A program made the translations under genes and the position numbers. Shown here piece after piece: positions 23,561 through 36,022 of a stretch of 64,000 nucleotides of DNA. Positions within the stretch are counted from its first letter, which is position 1; each line of letters opens with the position of its first letter. The notes under the pieces were generated by a model. That model saw only the letters and a program-made list of their open reading frames with translations. It searched no databases and was not told the origin of the DNA. This stretch comes from Cydia pomonella (taxonomy: Eukaryota; Arthropoda; Insecta; Lepidoptera; Tortricidae), in the NCBI RefSeq assembly GCF_033807575.1, contig NC_084711.1:186001-250000 (forward strand), read 5' to 3'.

Positions 23561-23878
23561 CTTCGAGCAACACCGGCTTCCGACACGTCGGAAGGGAGGA
23601 GCCCAAGCGATATCTTACCGTTCAAATCATTCTGTCATTTTTTGCGGGGGGAAACGTGCACATAGCCGCACTTCTCACTCACTACATACAAAATCCAATC
23701 TTTAATAACGACACAAATACATAGAAAATGGCACACGTCAAAGAAAAATCTTGCACACCTCGATCTCTTTTTGTGTACGGACGAGTCACAACATCACCGC
23801 CATAGGTACAGTTGTACCTATGCTTCGGCAGAGGGGAAATAGTACGAATGCCGTCTCCCTTCCCGGTGTTGCTCGAAG
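23561..23878. mobile_element. 318-bp MITE with 8-bp target-site duplication
   Basis: Terminal inverted repeats CTTCGAGCAACACCGG (23561-23576) and CCGGTGTTGCTCGAAG (23863-23878) are perfect over 16 bases. GGATGAAC is duplicated at 23553-23560 and 23879-23886. TIR length and an 8-bp duplication suggest a hAT-like element. The two frames overlapping it are not genes. Confidence 0.85.
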
Positions 23879-24644
23879 GGATGAACATTCAAGTAACAGG
23901 ATATAGATACCTCTATATCTGTTATTGGTTTTCATTCCAAGAATTTGTAATACAAAGAAAATTGAGTACTATGATAAAAAATAAAACTTACATGCAAAAA
24001 CTAGCACCAAACGTAGATATGTGTTATTTAGACGTCCATGTAATATCAGCACGTCATTTTAAAATGAGAGCGTGACTTCTATTAAACGGGAGTGGTTCTT
24101 TTGACTCATAAATAATATTCACCTCGGAAATCTGTATCGGTAAATTAATCGAACGATGTAAACAGCTGTAGCGGACTCACCGGCCGGTCAGCTGTATTCA
24201 ATCACTTCAGACCTCGGTTTGATCTATCGGACATGCCAATCGGTATGTACCTATGTTTCGCTAAATCAAACAAGTTCGCTAGTTCCCGAAACCGGAACTC
24301 TAATTGTGGAGCTGACTGCCAGTAAACACGAGTCGCGCTTCGTGTGATCTTCCGGTTGAACACGTCTGTTCTGTCACTCCGGAAGTTTCGCGGAACTCAC
24401 ACGATAGTTGGTCATTGGAGACTTGCTGCGTACATAAACCTAGTTAGGCAATGCAATAAATACGTCCTCATGGTCAATTGATTATTACCTAAGATGATAT
24501 AAAAGGAGTTTCATTACAAATAAAAAAAATGTTTTCTTCATCACCGCATTATCGGTGTCAAAAATTTAATTTTTCTACTCCAGCACTTTTTGCCGATTAA
24601 ATGACTGCCAGTGATGAGTGATACCAAAATCAACTTCATAAGAA

Positions 24645-24764
24645 GCCCGAGGGCCTACCGCGAACCACGTTTGACGTGTTGCCTCCCTGTCACACTTACG
24701 TACGAATTTACAAGTGCGACAGAAAGGCAACACGTCGAACGTGGTTCATGGTAGGCGCTCGGGC
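24645..24764. mobile_element. 120-bp foldback MITE
   Basis: Arms of about 50 bp: GCCCGAGGGCCTACCGCGAA, with AACCACGTTTGACGTGTTGC further in, pairs with GCAACACGTCGAACGTGGTT and GGTAGGCGCTCGGGC. The loop is around ACGTACGAATTT. I recall it as a frequent lepidopteran foldback. The frame at 24676-24885 is a shadow. Confidence 0.85.
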
Positions 24765-25913
24765 CGCGCGCCGGCGGGGCCTTTTTGTATGGAATCCTAA
24801 AAGCAGTGTTCTTATTAGGAATATAACACAATTGTTGTTTTTTTTACTCTGGCTTCTAAGCAAACATCCACTATTTGATTTGTAATTGATTGATTTTATT
24901 TATAATTGTAGGCGTTTGATGCTGTCGCAGAAAAAAATATTGTGAGCAACGGTACATGGTAAAGCCTCAAAATTGTAGGACCTGCCTTTACAAAACTCAA
25001 CCTCGTTTCGTTTTGTAACTTCGGCCCTTGAATTTTAAGAACGCTTATAATGTACCTGTTGCACAAAATCCTATTAAATGTTGGGTCACCTAAGGCAAGT
25101 CTACGACACGCAGTTATGGTTCAAACGAGCAAGTCTTATTTCGATCTCGTTTCAAAGTAGCACTACGTCCTGGGGTAACTGTAACAAAATACATACATGT
25201 ATGGGCCGGAATTGGCCCAGTTACATGTATTTTGGGCATGTATTTTAAGTCACATATAAAATATTCTGCAAAATTTTAAGTAGGCACTTAGTTTACTCGT
25301 AAGAGCTGTAGCTGCGTATATTCTTTTGAAAAGCGAGATAGTTTGGAAATGTCGTGATCACCCTAACAGGCAATAAAAGCAAAGTTTCTAAACATTCTAA
25401 ACTTTCTAACTTTCTTGTGAATGACCCTTCCATACCCAAAAGTTTGGCAGTAGCCCCAAAACTGTCTGTCGATTCATTAGAGCTACCATTAGTATTTCAT
25501 CTTGAGGATTTGAGAACACCACGGACGGAGGCAGTTAGAAACATGACAACTTTTTAGTTTATACGAAGACGGCGGTTCAAGATTCGAATTTTGGTAAAAT
25601 ATTTTTTTTTCCTTTTTATAAGCTTTAGCCAATTATTTGTTTGTGTAATAGCAGGAAAAAAGGTTCAAATAAATTAAACTAAGAACTAAACAAATTATAC
25701 TAAAACTAAGTACCTTAAAAAAATAAAGGTCTACAAATATTATAATGTTAAATGAAAGTTGTTATGATGATAACCATGGTCTGGTTGCCCTTGTACATTC
25801 GAGTTCACAAATATATGCACATTTTTTTTAACTTATTGCAATTTATTAAGGAGAAAATATGTCGTAAGTATATATATTTATGAACTCGACTGTAGTATTA
25901 GATATATTAGGCT
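24765..25913. other. Unassigned DNA
   Basis: A frame at 25354-25557 has a serine- and leucine-rich translation with no known domain. A small inverted repeat (ACATACATGTATGGGCC against GGCCCAGTTACATGTAT) lies near 25190-25230. Confidence 0.4.
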
Positions 25914-25915
25914 AG

Positions 25916-26052
25916 GTTCACACGGCGTTAATTTTTCCCGTATACCGTATACGGGATTTTATCGAATACCGCAGTGACAGCAAAATTTGTATGGCTTCTT
26001 TCAAAATCGTTCACACGGCTAGACGGCTTTCCCGCATAGACGCCGTGTGAAC
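25916..26052. mobile_element. MITE with GTTCACACGGCG ends
   Basis: GTTCACACGGCG at 25916-25927 is inverted at 26041-26052. A further inner GTTCACACGGC occurs near 26009, and the palindrome CCGTATACCGTATACGG sits near the left end. No clear duplication. Confidence 0.6.
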
Positions 26053-26463
26053 GCCGTATGGCCGACAACTCTCAACAAACGAGCTATATAAAAAAGTAAT
26101 TTTAAGGGCCTACTAAAGCCGTGAATACCGGTTCGTAAGCCACGCCCGCTAGCTTCCTCACTCCCCGCTAGCACGCACACATGGAAGCGCTCCGCGGAGT
26201 CCGCGGCGCACGTGAAGGTGAAAGCTCCATCTAGCGTTACAAAAGTTAACTACGATTATACGCGGTCGGCCAGAAACTTAATTCTTAGAAAATAAAAAAG
26301 ATGGCGTTATTACTTGCTACTAGAAAATTAAAAAAAATATATTGTTGTAAATTGTAATAAATCTGAGACTACAATATAGCCAATTTTTATTGTTGATTTT
26401 TGGAAGATGTTAATAGTATAGTTAATTGTAAGTATAACACTACCTATCTTTTTAAATTCGGTG

Positions 26464-26501
26464 TGATAACTAACAATGTAAGATTACATTGTTAGTTATC
26501 A
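26464..26501. repeat. Perfect 18-bp hairpin with 2-nt loop
   Basis: TGATAACTAACAATGTAA at 26464-26481 is followed by GA and its exact reverse complement at 26484-26501. It is too short for a pre-miRNA of usual length. It could be the core of a MITE or a recent palindromic duplication. Confidence 0.8.
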
Positions 26502-29216
26502 TATTTTATTTAGTAATATATTGTTGAGGCAGGAAATACAGGGTGCCGTTTTCCGACGACCAATTTTTCGGATGATAGTGAATCACAGTTGTCAGTGGTA
26601 ACTACCTACATATAAAAAAGAAAAAAGTAAGTAATATGGTAACAACGAAAACTACCAAAAAAAGTGAAGTAAGTATTTTTATTACGCTGAAATATGTAAT
26701 ATTCAACTAATAACTTTTAAACAATTACTCAAACAATCAGGGTGATTCTTAAATTGTGTCCAGAAAAATATTTTTTCATAAAAGATTTTTATTTTTCACA
26801 TATTGTTACGTATAAAAAGCATTTTTTGATGCATATGGTCAAGCTTAATACCCTCAGGAAAGGTAAATAAAATGAGTACATAATCACGGTTGTCACAAAG
26901 TGTCCCTCAGTCGTGACGTTTCGGCATTTTGGCGGCCAACTCCGCTATTTTGAATTATACAATATTTTTAATATAGCCTAAGTTACTCCCATGACTACGA
27001 CACATCGAATGACAGCTCATACGTTGAAATTCGTCAAACTAGCGCTGTAGAGCGTGACAAAGAATCGGATACACATCATACATCCACATACACGCGGAAA
27101 CCATTTTTCTGCTTTGGCAGTTGGGCAATAATAACAAATGAACGTAGCTAATAAAATCCATTTCTAAAGAGTGAATATGCCTCTAAATTAATCAAACGAA
27201 TTGAGAATGTCACGACCACGTGTCTATATGACACGAACGTGGATTCAATAGTCCGTGGCGGGGACAGAATTTTGAGGCCACTGTCGTGACAATTTGAAAC
27301 ATGTTCGGTATTACCTAAAAATTACCTTTGACTTTGCAAATATTAAATAATTAGCTAAATCTCGAATGTATTAGGTATATCTTATGTTACAAACAATAAC
27401 GTGAAATGAGTACTGACTTTTAAAACTCAAACACGGCGGTGACGCGTTAAGGTTTTTTTTTTTTTAATTAACACAAATAAATAATTTTCGGTAAAACTTC
27501 TCCCTTCAGCCATTTGCAAATCTGACAACAACACAGTATTGCTGTTCTAAAAAAAAGCGTTAAAAAGGCTGCCAGACGTAAAGGTAACTTTCTACCGAGT
27601 ACTGCATGTTTATATTACCACGCGCGTCGGTGACACGAAAACTGATCACAAGATGTATGTTATTAAAATTGTTATAAAGTCGTTATATATCCATACAATT
27701 TTTAAACCGTATTGTGGAATAGGTGTAAGTGTTAACATTTGATATAAAATTCTTCCAAAAACACTTTCAAAGAAAAATAAAATATCATAAAATCCGAGGA
27801 AGTCACACTACACGTTCCGTGACATTTAGAACTTCTTAATATGTTTCTAATAAATGCTCTTAGGATATTAGGTTGACATAAAACTAGAGGTAAATTACTA
27901 AGTATATTGATATTTAGTTTACTTATTTTCTTAAAAATATATGCTATTCTTACAGGTAACACAAAATTGACGTATGTATTTATGATTGTTATTTTGACTG
28001 TTTTTAATTTAAGTTAATTTGTATTGTATTTTCGATTGTTTGTGATGTAATTATGGGTCTTTCACCTGAAATAAACGATTTCATAATATCGTTCCCCTGG
28101 CTTTGGTTCACTGTGATTTTCATTCCCGTGTGTTTTGATATAAAATGTATTCTTCATGGGCATGTACAATGTTAAATCATATGTCAAGTAAATGATTATT
28201 TACTTTCATGGATTAAGTAAAAATTATCGTAATCATAACAGTTGATCAAAGACATACTTATTTCTTTTCCCCTGGTTCTCATTCCATGCCTTTGGACTGG
28301 GGTTTCAACTAAAATCAACGTTTGGTACTTCGTTCTATAGATCTTAAAAATAACATTAAGTTGCTAAGGGCGTTCTATGATTCAGTGTATTATTTTGGAA
28401 CTAATTGTTCCGAAATTCATTGTCATTATGTCATTCCTTGTCATTCCCTTATCGGTTTTTTTCATTTCCTCGTCGCTTTTACATTCTTTTTATCGATTTT
28501 ATTATTCCCCTGATAGGTAATAAATTGACCAAAATGTATGCCTATTCGATTGATGGGCTTATATTGAAATTATATTTAATAATCTGATTTCAAAGAACGA
28601 CCCTTTAATGCCCGCCATAAGCTAATTGTTTGGCTAATGGTTTCAAGAGCACGGACAAATAAAGTATAGACTAACATTATCAACACAGAATCGCGTTCCT
28701 CTGAAATGAAAAGTTTGATCGGGATATCCATAATTGCACAACGCCGTCTATTAGGAACTACTTTAATTATCAGACAGTTAGACAAGAGGTTGAAGCACCG
28801 AACCAAGTGTAATGAACTGTTACTGCTGTTAAATGGCTATAGCAGTTGCCTAAACTTACAGGAAAGCGATTTTGTAAAGACATTGTTAGTAAGCGATTTT
28901 GCTAAGTATAAAACTTTAATCGTCTTTGTCAAGACTAAGATATATTATTAAGGTATAAAAGTAGAGCTGTATAATTTTAAAATCTGAAAAAAAAAAAGAA
29001 ATTAAAAACAGTTTTAGTTCTAAGTTGTACATTATCAAAAACCATCCTGTATATGTTACCATTTTATAGTATTTTTCAAACTCGATGGGTAGGGTGACAG
29101 GTGTTATCTCTATATAATTTTTAACCTGAAAAAGGCAAAATCTTGCAAAATCGTATTGAAACGACAGCTGTCAGCGTACCCATATAAAAAAACTATAGAT
29201 AGCACCACACACGAGC
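26502..29216. other. Unassigned AT-rich DNA
   Basis: About 27960-28090 ends TTTCACCTGAAATAAACGAT, a typical plus-strand LINE 3' end. Otherwise no gene or named repeat is supported. The frames at 28322-28951 lack domains. Confidence 0.35.
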
Positions 29217-29325
29217 TGAAGAGTTACATGCGCGTTGCCGACCCTAAACTCCCCCCCCCCTCGTTGAGCTCTGGCAACCTTACTCACCGGCAGGAACACA
29301 ATACTATGAGTAGGGTCTAGTGTCT
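29217..29325 (-). mobile_element. LINE 3'-UTR fragment
   Basis: Reverse complement of the segment at about 48505-48615. Shared words include TAGACCCTACTCATAGT, GTGTTCCTGCCGGT, GGTTGCCAG and TTTAGGGTCGGCAACGCGCA, around a G-rich run. This copy carries a 10-base C run. Confidence 0.8.
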
Positions 29326-29484
29326 CTTTGAATGGCAATTTTAAGAAAGGGACGATTCGGTACGTTTTTCTTATTGCTCCTCAAGTCAAACTGAAAAGCA
29401 TACTTACTTTACTCTTTGCTGAAAAGTCATATTAGTCATTGACGTTTTGACAGTATCCTGTTAAATAAATTATGTGAATTGTTC

Positions 29485-29555
29485 TTAAGGCATGCGGATT
29501 ACAAATCAGAGGTCGCTGGTTCAAACCCCGGCCCGTGCAAACGAGTTTTTTTTTT
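29485..29555 (+). mobile_element. SINE-A tRNA-head fragment
   Basis: It contains the B box GGTTCAAACCC (29518-29528) and the sequence around it (AGGTCGCTGGTTC, GGCCCGTGCAAACGAGTTTT). It stops in a T run, with no body. It is not a functional tRNA, because the 5' half is missing. Confidence 0.75.
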
Positions 29556-31194
29556 TCTAATAAATGTGTTGATTTTTTCGTTTTTTTATATAATAAGTAG
29601 GTATATTTGTTTTACATAAAGATTACCTAGGCTATACAAAAATTGGTGTGAATAAAATAAAATTATTCGTGTCATTAAAATATGCTTTTAATGCACATAT
29701 TTAAAAGAATTTAATTTATTTCTGTATAAGACAGACAAGATTTACTTTTACAATAAAATAGAAAATAAGCAATATAGATATTATATAGGAACAAAAAAGA
29801 AAACAAAAAGTTACGATTAGATTCGATGGGTCTATAGATGTCTCGCATTTTTTCTTTGGTGTCTACACGACCACACAGCTACCGATACATTACAGAAGCT
29901 GTCGAAATTTCCTTACCCGTTGTAATTGTTCAAAGAGTATTAGACTTTGACGTAGCTAAGCAAACACGCACACATGCGTAACGTATAGGCCTGTAAAGAT
30001 AGCTCCATTCGTAGTAGACCTCCGATTCCGTTACTAGTTAATAGAGCTACGACTCAACGTTTATTGGATATGTCGATTTTACGTAATTTGGAGCGCTGCG
30101 CGATTTGACATAGGTCTTACCTCTTTGAGGCACCACGGCCATCTAACATTACTGGCATAAAGGACGCATTTATGACTTTGACGCATGACAGAAAGAGAAA
30201 CCGAACTGCGTAAAATGGGCGTTTTCTGTTGAATTCATAAAATCAAAAACGAGAATAAATCCGTTTGTATAAGATAATAAGTTAATATTTAGTTGAATGA
30301 TGTTTAAGACGAGATGAAAACCTTTACTTTAAAGTGGATTATGCTGGATGAAGATTTGTTTTCTAGTTGCACTGAGGTAAACACTAAACATGTAGATGTA
30401 ACTTTGGATTTATATTCTATCGAGAAAATTTTAAGCCTTTTTGTTTCGACTAGTATCATACCTCTTATCATATAGTCAAGATACATATATCCGAAAATCA
30501 CGCCAGTTTGTTTCCGGGGCTAGCCCCTGCCACGCTTCAAAGATCCCGTTATTTTTCGATGCAGGGCCTTAAAGTATCTAGGTACCTATATAATTCATAT
30601 AAGGATAAAGTACCTATCTCTATATGAATTAAATATTTTTTTTAATGATAATAAGTAAATAAACTGCTGGAAAATATAGTTTGAATATTTTACCGAAAAT
30701 GGTCTAAGAAGCCGTATAAACAAAAATTTCGCCGTCAAATTATCAGGTCGTCTGGTCTGCAGACAGCGAAGTGCGGAGGGGCCTTATCATCTTCTAATTT
30801 ATGTATTTTAATTTAGGTACCTATTTTGTTTACCTGCTACCAAGTATCAACATAATCATTAATAACATTTTAAGAACTACACAATTAATCTTATACAGGT
30901 AAAATTTTAAGATTTACCCGCCGGCGCCCATCTCTATTCGTAACTCGAGATAAGGTGACCACCTGAGAGCGCACACCATTCTAGTTCAGTTGAGCAGAGT
31001 ACTTACAGTACAGCTAATATGGTGGGATTAAGCTTGAGGGCGACACTGATAGCTTGCGAAAGCTAGGGTTACCATACGTCAGGATTTCCCTTCACTTCAC
31101 AGGATTTCCACTGACATGTCAGTATCACGTAATACGATTGACTAAAGCGTCGTTCGCGCTTCGCTTGCTATTGGGAATGCGTGATAGGCGATGG
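29556..31194. other. Unassigned AT-rich DNA
   Basis: No supported gene. The frame at 30304-30501 shows no domain. Confidence 0.4.
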
Positions 31195-31446
31195 CCCTGA
31201 TGGTGAATACTACAAAATACACGCAAGTTGGCTAATATTCTTTCGCAATAGCTTCCTGCCTCGAACAGCTAAACTGTAGAATGAACTGTTGCCTGTGGTA
31301 TTCCAATACCGTATCGACCTTCAAGAAAAGAGCGTACTCCGTATCGTAAAGATCGGCAACGCACTTACAACTCCTCTGGTGTTGCGGGAGTCCTTGGGCG
31401 ACGTTAATCACTTACCATCCGCTTGTTTGCCTCTCATCATAAAAAA
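31195..31446 (+). pseudogene. Degenerate LINE C-terminus and 3' end
   Basis: Translation contains FLPRTAKL-stop-NELL followed by PVVFQYR and DLQ. This matches the common LINE tail motif (FLPRTAKLWNELP..VFP..YDL) with a TAG in place of tryptophan. Downstream CGGCAACGCACTTACAACTC, TGGTGTTGCGGGAGTCC and CTTACCATCCGCTTGTTTGC end in an A run. The frame is broken and truncated. Confidence 0.8.
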
Positions 31447-31879
31447 AGCGCTCGGCGGTTAGAAACAGACACGCACCTTTTAATGGATGCCGACGAGAAT
31501 AATATATGAGTCGCGGGATTAGAGCCTCGTAGCTTGAATCATAAACCCGGGATGATAATGCTTGCGATAACGCGCCCACCTGGGAGAAAGGATCACATAG
31601 GATATACTGAAGTGCGGTTGATTGACTAGAATACTTTTTCATCACACCTGCTCATAAGGGGCGGTATGTCAAGCAGGTTTAGCGAGAGTAATATCAAAAA
31701 AAACAATCCTAGGTTAGATGGGTTTAATATGTTACACATGTATTTAAAATCAAGCTATAAATGAGTTTCACGTTCAAAATACTTGGTGACAAGCTTATGA
31801 AGATAAAGATGGTTAGTTTTCAAGTAAGCATATTACCAATAATAAGTTAATAGTCTCAATTTTTAGCTCCTTGCACTAC

Positions 31880-32068
31880 CTGTTGACTTTTGTTTGAGTT
31901 TTACATTTCCTGCTACGTAAAGGTTGTCTGGAAGAGATCGCTTTTTTGTGATTACACCGATGTTGTTACCTGGTTTTATTTTCCTTTAAAATTGATTTCT
32001 AGTTTAACATGAACATATGTAAAATATAAAATTGTTGGGGCAATAAAGAATATTAACTTACTTACTGA
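31880..32068 (+). mobile_element. LINE 3'-UTR fragment
   Basis: TTTCCTGCTACG, AAGGTTGTCTGGAAGAGATC, GTAAAATATAAAATTGTTGG and GGCAATAAAGAATATTAAC, ending in TTACTTACT. Related copies are at 15755-15935, 20660-20729 and 2841-2868. Confidence 0.75.
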
Positions 32069-32069
32069 C

Positions 32070-32165
32070 CACATACATATTAAAATGCGCTTATGGACGT
32101 AAAGGTACAGCGGCTCTAACCTTACACCTCAGACCCGAGAAGATTTAAATTCCTCCTAAATTGTA
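32070..32165 (-). mobile_element. LINE 3'-UTR fragment, second family
   Basis: Reverse complement matches 43698-43795. Shared words are ATTTAAATCTTCTCGGGTC, GAGGTGTA, GGTTAGAGCC and GCGCATT. Non-coding. Confidence 0.7.
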
Positions 32166-32331
32166 GGAGGGTATCCCAATATGGGACCGGCAAGAAACTC
32201 GACGGGACACATATTTTCACATTATATCTTATAACTAATATGCATTAAATGATTTTTTTTTTAAATTAATATGGAACCAAAAAATATGGGGAAAAAGAGC
32301 GTTATTTTTTAAAAGTTTATTTAGAATATTA

Positions 32332-32953
32332 CTTAGTTAGGCTATAAGTTCTGTCACAAAGGTTTTGACTGATAAAATGTTATACAAAGCTTCGAATAAA
32401 TAAAACTTGCCATGATTTGAAAGCTTGTTATATACTGATCAAAACGTAATATAATTAGTATAAAATTTAGATCGCGTCTTTATTTGTCACTTGTTTACTT
32501 TGGGATTGTCGTTAGATGCAAATACGTGGCTGGATTGTAAAAAATTATACTTTACAAAAGGGAGTAAAAATCAGTGTCATATTAATAAAATAGATACAGT
32601 TGTTTATTTCTATGAACCTACTTTATTAGAACGTTATTTTATCACTTTAGGGTACTTTTCAGTGACACGCTAAGTTTTGACTGCCATCCAACGAGTAGGT
32701 TTGGTAAAACACGCACAGTTGCAATTATAACAGCCCAATTATATTTTATGAAAGATAAAAGATCCAGTTTTTCGTTAGATGGAATATTACATTGAATTAT
32801 GAAAAATTGAGACAGCAATTTAATTAAAATTATACTGTACGTAATTCAGCATTAAATAAGCTTTCAATCCATATATAAGAAGAATGAGGGATCTGCACCC
32901 ATAGCTTTTTTATCAGTCAAAACCTTAGTGACAGAACTTATGACCTGACTAAG
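32332..32953. mobile_element. Mariner-like deletion derivative
   Basis: Terminal inverted repeats of about 46 bp, opening CTTAGTTAGGCTATAAGTTC at left and CTTAGTCAGGTCATAAGTTC (inverted) at right, share TCTGTCAC and AGGTTTTGACTGATAAAA. TA lies directly outside both ends (32330-32331 and 32954-32955). The ends resemble those I recall for mariner-family elements. At 622 bp it is about half the usual autonomous length, and no transposase frame is seen. Confidence 0.8.
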
Positions 32954-33188
32954 TACGACTATAAATTTAACATCATTCGTTCCGCACAGAGCTCCAAAAG
33001 ATTGCCTAGTACTAACGGTGTCTGGGCCGAATGTCACGCTCACGGCTGTCACAGCCGTCATCATCAGCGTCACGTTACGGCGCACGGGTGTCACGCCTCG
33101 CGCCGCACACGAACGCTGATTCCGTTAGGGTAATTCGGATAAGATTGAGGTTCGCATGACGGGTTTGTGACAATTTCTATGCGTAGCG

Positions 33189-33532
33189 AGGGATGTGTTT
33201 GTTAAGAACCAATAGAACATTGACGGCTAGAGCTAAGTAAAAAACACATCCCTCACTATTTACTAAGCATCCCGGAACATGTCTGGTGGAAACATAGCCC
33301 TAGTGAGGTGTTTAAGAGAGACCCCACTAGCCTCAACTCTATAACTGCTGCTCGATGCAACGTTGGCGCAACTGCGCAGCGACACCTTGTTCCATAGCGC
33401 TGACTAGACGCCGACGCTCAAAAGACGCTAGTGTGGGGTGGCCCTAAATGTCACTTACTCACACACATCACTACACGCTGAGAGAGGAAAATATATGAAG
33501 TGATTCTATTGGTTCTTAACAAACACATCCCT
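33189..33532. mobile_element. 344-bp MITE with 29-bp perfect inverted ends
   Basis: The ends begin AGGGATGTGTTTGTTAAGAA and are inverted exactly at 33504-33532. A word resembling GCATCC..AACATGTCTGGTGG occurs inside (33271) and again just outside the right end (33534), suggesting a nested or duplicated structure. No transposase frame. Duplication unclear. Confidence 0.8.
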
Positions 33533-35754
33533 AGCATCCTCGCACATCTCTGGTGGAAACCTTATTGTTAGGAAAAGAGGCGTCTATAAAAAACTCAAGC
33601 ATTGGCGAGCACCCGGCTGTTCAAATGGCGTCTTCTTTCTTGAATAAGCGGTTGATAGCAAAAGCAATCAATTTAAAGTGACTACCGATTTGTAGATTAT
33701 ATCTTATTTCCCTATACGCAACGAAGGCGGCGATAAGAGAAGAATGGCGATGTCTTGGGAATTTTGCAACCGATTTATAAGATTATGCCGTCACAGACAG
33801 GGGTGAAACGAAAAACAAAAACTATGAATTGCTCGCTTGTTTTTCGCAGTGCGTACAAATAATAGTATACAAAATCTCAGACAACGGTGTTATGAAATGC
33901 AACGTGGACTCATATACATAGCTTCAAATTGTTCTTGTGTAGTATTTATGACCGTTTATTGAAGACGCTGCCGATTTACATTCCGCTCTGCGCTGCACTC
34001 AACGTTTGAGTCTAGCTTTGACGTTAGCTTATAAATATTTTTGTATCTCTTAGATGCACGGAAGTCGAACTCATACATGTAGGTAAAGTACGAGTAGATC
34101 TGAAGGGCCTGTATCTGCGTGTCCACTTCTTGAACTGAGCAATATTAAGGAGGTATTGTACAATATTTGTATTATTAAAGATTTAAGTTTAGGAGAAAAC
34201 ACCATTTACCTTGCGTGATAGAGAAATACACATCCGAATTTCCTAATAGGAAATTGGTGGGATACTTTATAAACTTCGTAAAAACCGACCAAAATACTTT
34301 TAAACTTCCATTACGCGTAATTGTACAGTAAACTGAGGTAAAACTACATTAGATTCTAACTCACATTCAAGTAGAAAGTGTAGAAACCTATCGTGAATAG
34401 CTCAGCTTATCACCGAACTTCCACAATGGCGCAAGTTTCAGCATCGACTAAGTGGTCTGTTTGACTTGCTCTTATTGCTCTAATTGCTGTCGATGAGGCA
34501 GTTAGGCATGGCTTGAACTTTTTTTACACAAGCTTTATATGCCAGTAAGGCTGCGTAGATAAGTACTCTTTACCTAAATGCATGCGTATCGGAGGAATAA
34601 AGTTGTATAAGTATCTATTGTATGTGTATTATTTGCAAAGCACGCAGGCAGTTGTAATCCAAATAAATAATAGTAAATATCCAAAGTCATCTTAACAAAG
34701 TTTTTAATGTTTTGTAGTATTTGCAGTGTGCTCGTTTATTTTGAAACTCATTGAGCCGATATTATGTCCTATGGGAATTTGTTCCCAGCTTTGACTACTC
34801 TGCTGCTTGTGGGTCTATGTGATCGTCTAGTCTATCTTTCAGAGTAAGATTGGTTGATCCTTATTAGTTATAAGACGTGCCTATTGTTGGACTTAAATCG
34901 TCTGCAATAGACGGAAGGGCCTGTAATAGTTGGATTGGTTGTATATATGTATAGGAACTTGAGAAAACTTTGCAATTTAAAATGCCAAAAATCTACTAAT
35001 AGAATTGAAAACTAGTGGTAAATTCCACTGGATTCCCAATTTCCATCGCTCCTACTTCAAAAATATCATTTCGCCGTTTTCTACAGATGTTCGAGTGACG
35101 AAATCGAGCGCTCGAAATTCAACAATCGCCCCCATGTTCTTCAATTCTTTTTTATCAATTGATGCACGAGTTACTTAATAAATAATATGCAAGACACTTG
35201 TTTTGTGTTTATATGATATTTAAATGTTCTCGATTTCTTCAGGTTCAGATCCTAACATAATGAAAATACCAATTACGAAGTATGTTACCAACGCCTTTGA
35301 ACCAAAAAAAAAATTGGCTCAGACAACGTCGAGAAATCTGAAAACATACATACAAAATCCCGTCGAATTAAGAACGTCCTCGTTTTCGTAATCAGGTGAG
35401 TATGTGTAGGAGCTAGCAGTAACTACATCATCTTGTACCAAACATCACGAACCAACTAATGAGCAGATATTATTTACGAGTACGGGGAGCGATGATTTCG
35501 TCCGTCGGCCGAAGCGGTGCCAAGTCGCGGTCGGGTCGAAGATAAATGGCTCCTTGACGACTGCCACACATTGCGACGCGGAAGCGGCCGAGTAGCCACG
35601 CAAAAACGACCAAACTCGACCTAATGACGTTCGACGAACTCTATTTTGGTTAAATTCGTGGACATTTTATTTAATGACGTGATTAAAAATATATATATTT
35701 CATGGAAATATAAACACTAATTTAAAAAAATAAAACCAATTAAAAAAATATATA
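33533..35754. other. Unassigned DNA
   Basis: No frame over 60 residues and no named repeat, apart from the TCTGGTGGAAAC word near 33550. Confidence 0.4.
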
Positions 35755-36022
35755 AATAAATAAATAAATATTATAGGACATTATTTCACAAATTGACTAA
35801 GTCCCACAGTAAGCTCAATAAGGCGTGTGTTGAGGGTACTTAGACAACGATATATATATAATATATAAATATTTATAAATACTTAAATACATAGAAAACA
35901 CCCATAACTCAGGAACAAATATCCATACTCATCACACGAATAAATGCCCTTACCAGGATTTGAACCCGGGACCATCGGCTTCGTAGGCAGGGTCACTACC
36001 CTCTAGGCCAGACCGGTCGTCA
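35755..36022 (-). mobile_element. tRNA-derived SINE, family B, near full length
   Basis: Read on the minus strand, a tRNA-like head has an A box (TGGCCTAGAGGG, 35999-36010) and B box (GGGTTCAAATCCT, 35955-35967). The body (GGGCATTTATTCGTGTGATGA, TATGTATTTAAGTATTT, a TA-rich tract, ATCGTTGTCTAAGTACCC) ends in an AAAT-rich tail at 35755. Other copies are at 45301-45527 (plus), 53481-53612 and 57490-58270 (minus). Confidence 0.9.

Noticed and set aside
26464..26501. microRNA precursor
   Set aside because: A stem of 18 bp with a 2-nt loop is too short for Drosha/Dicer-type precursors.
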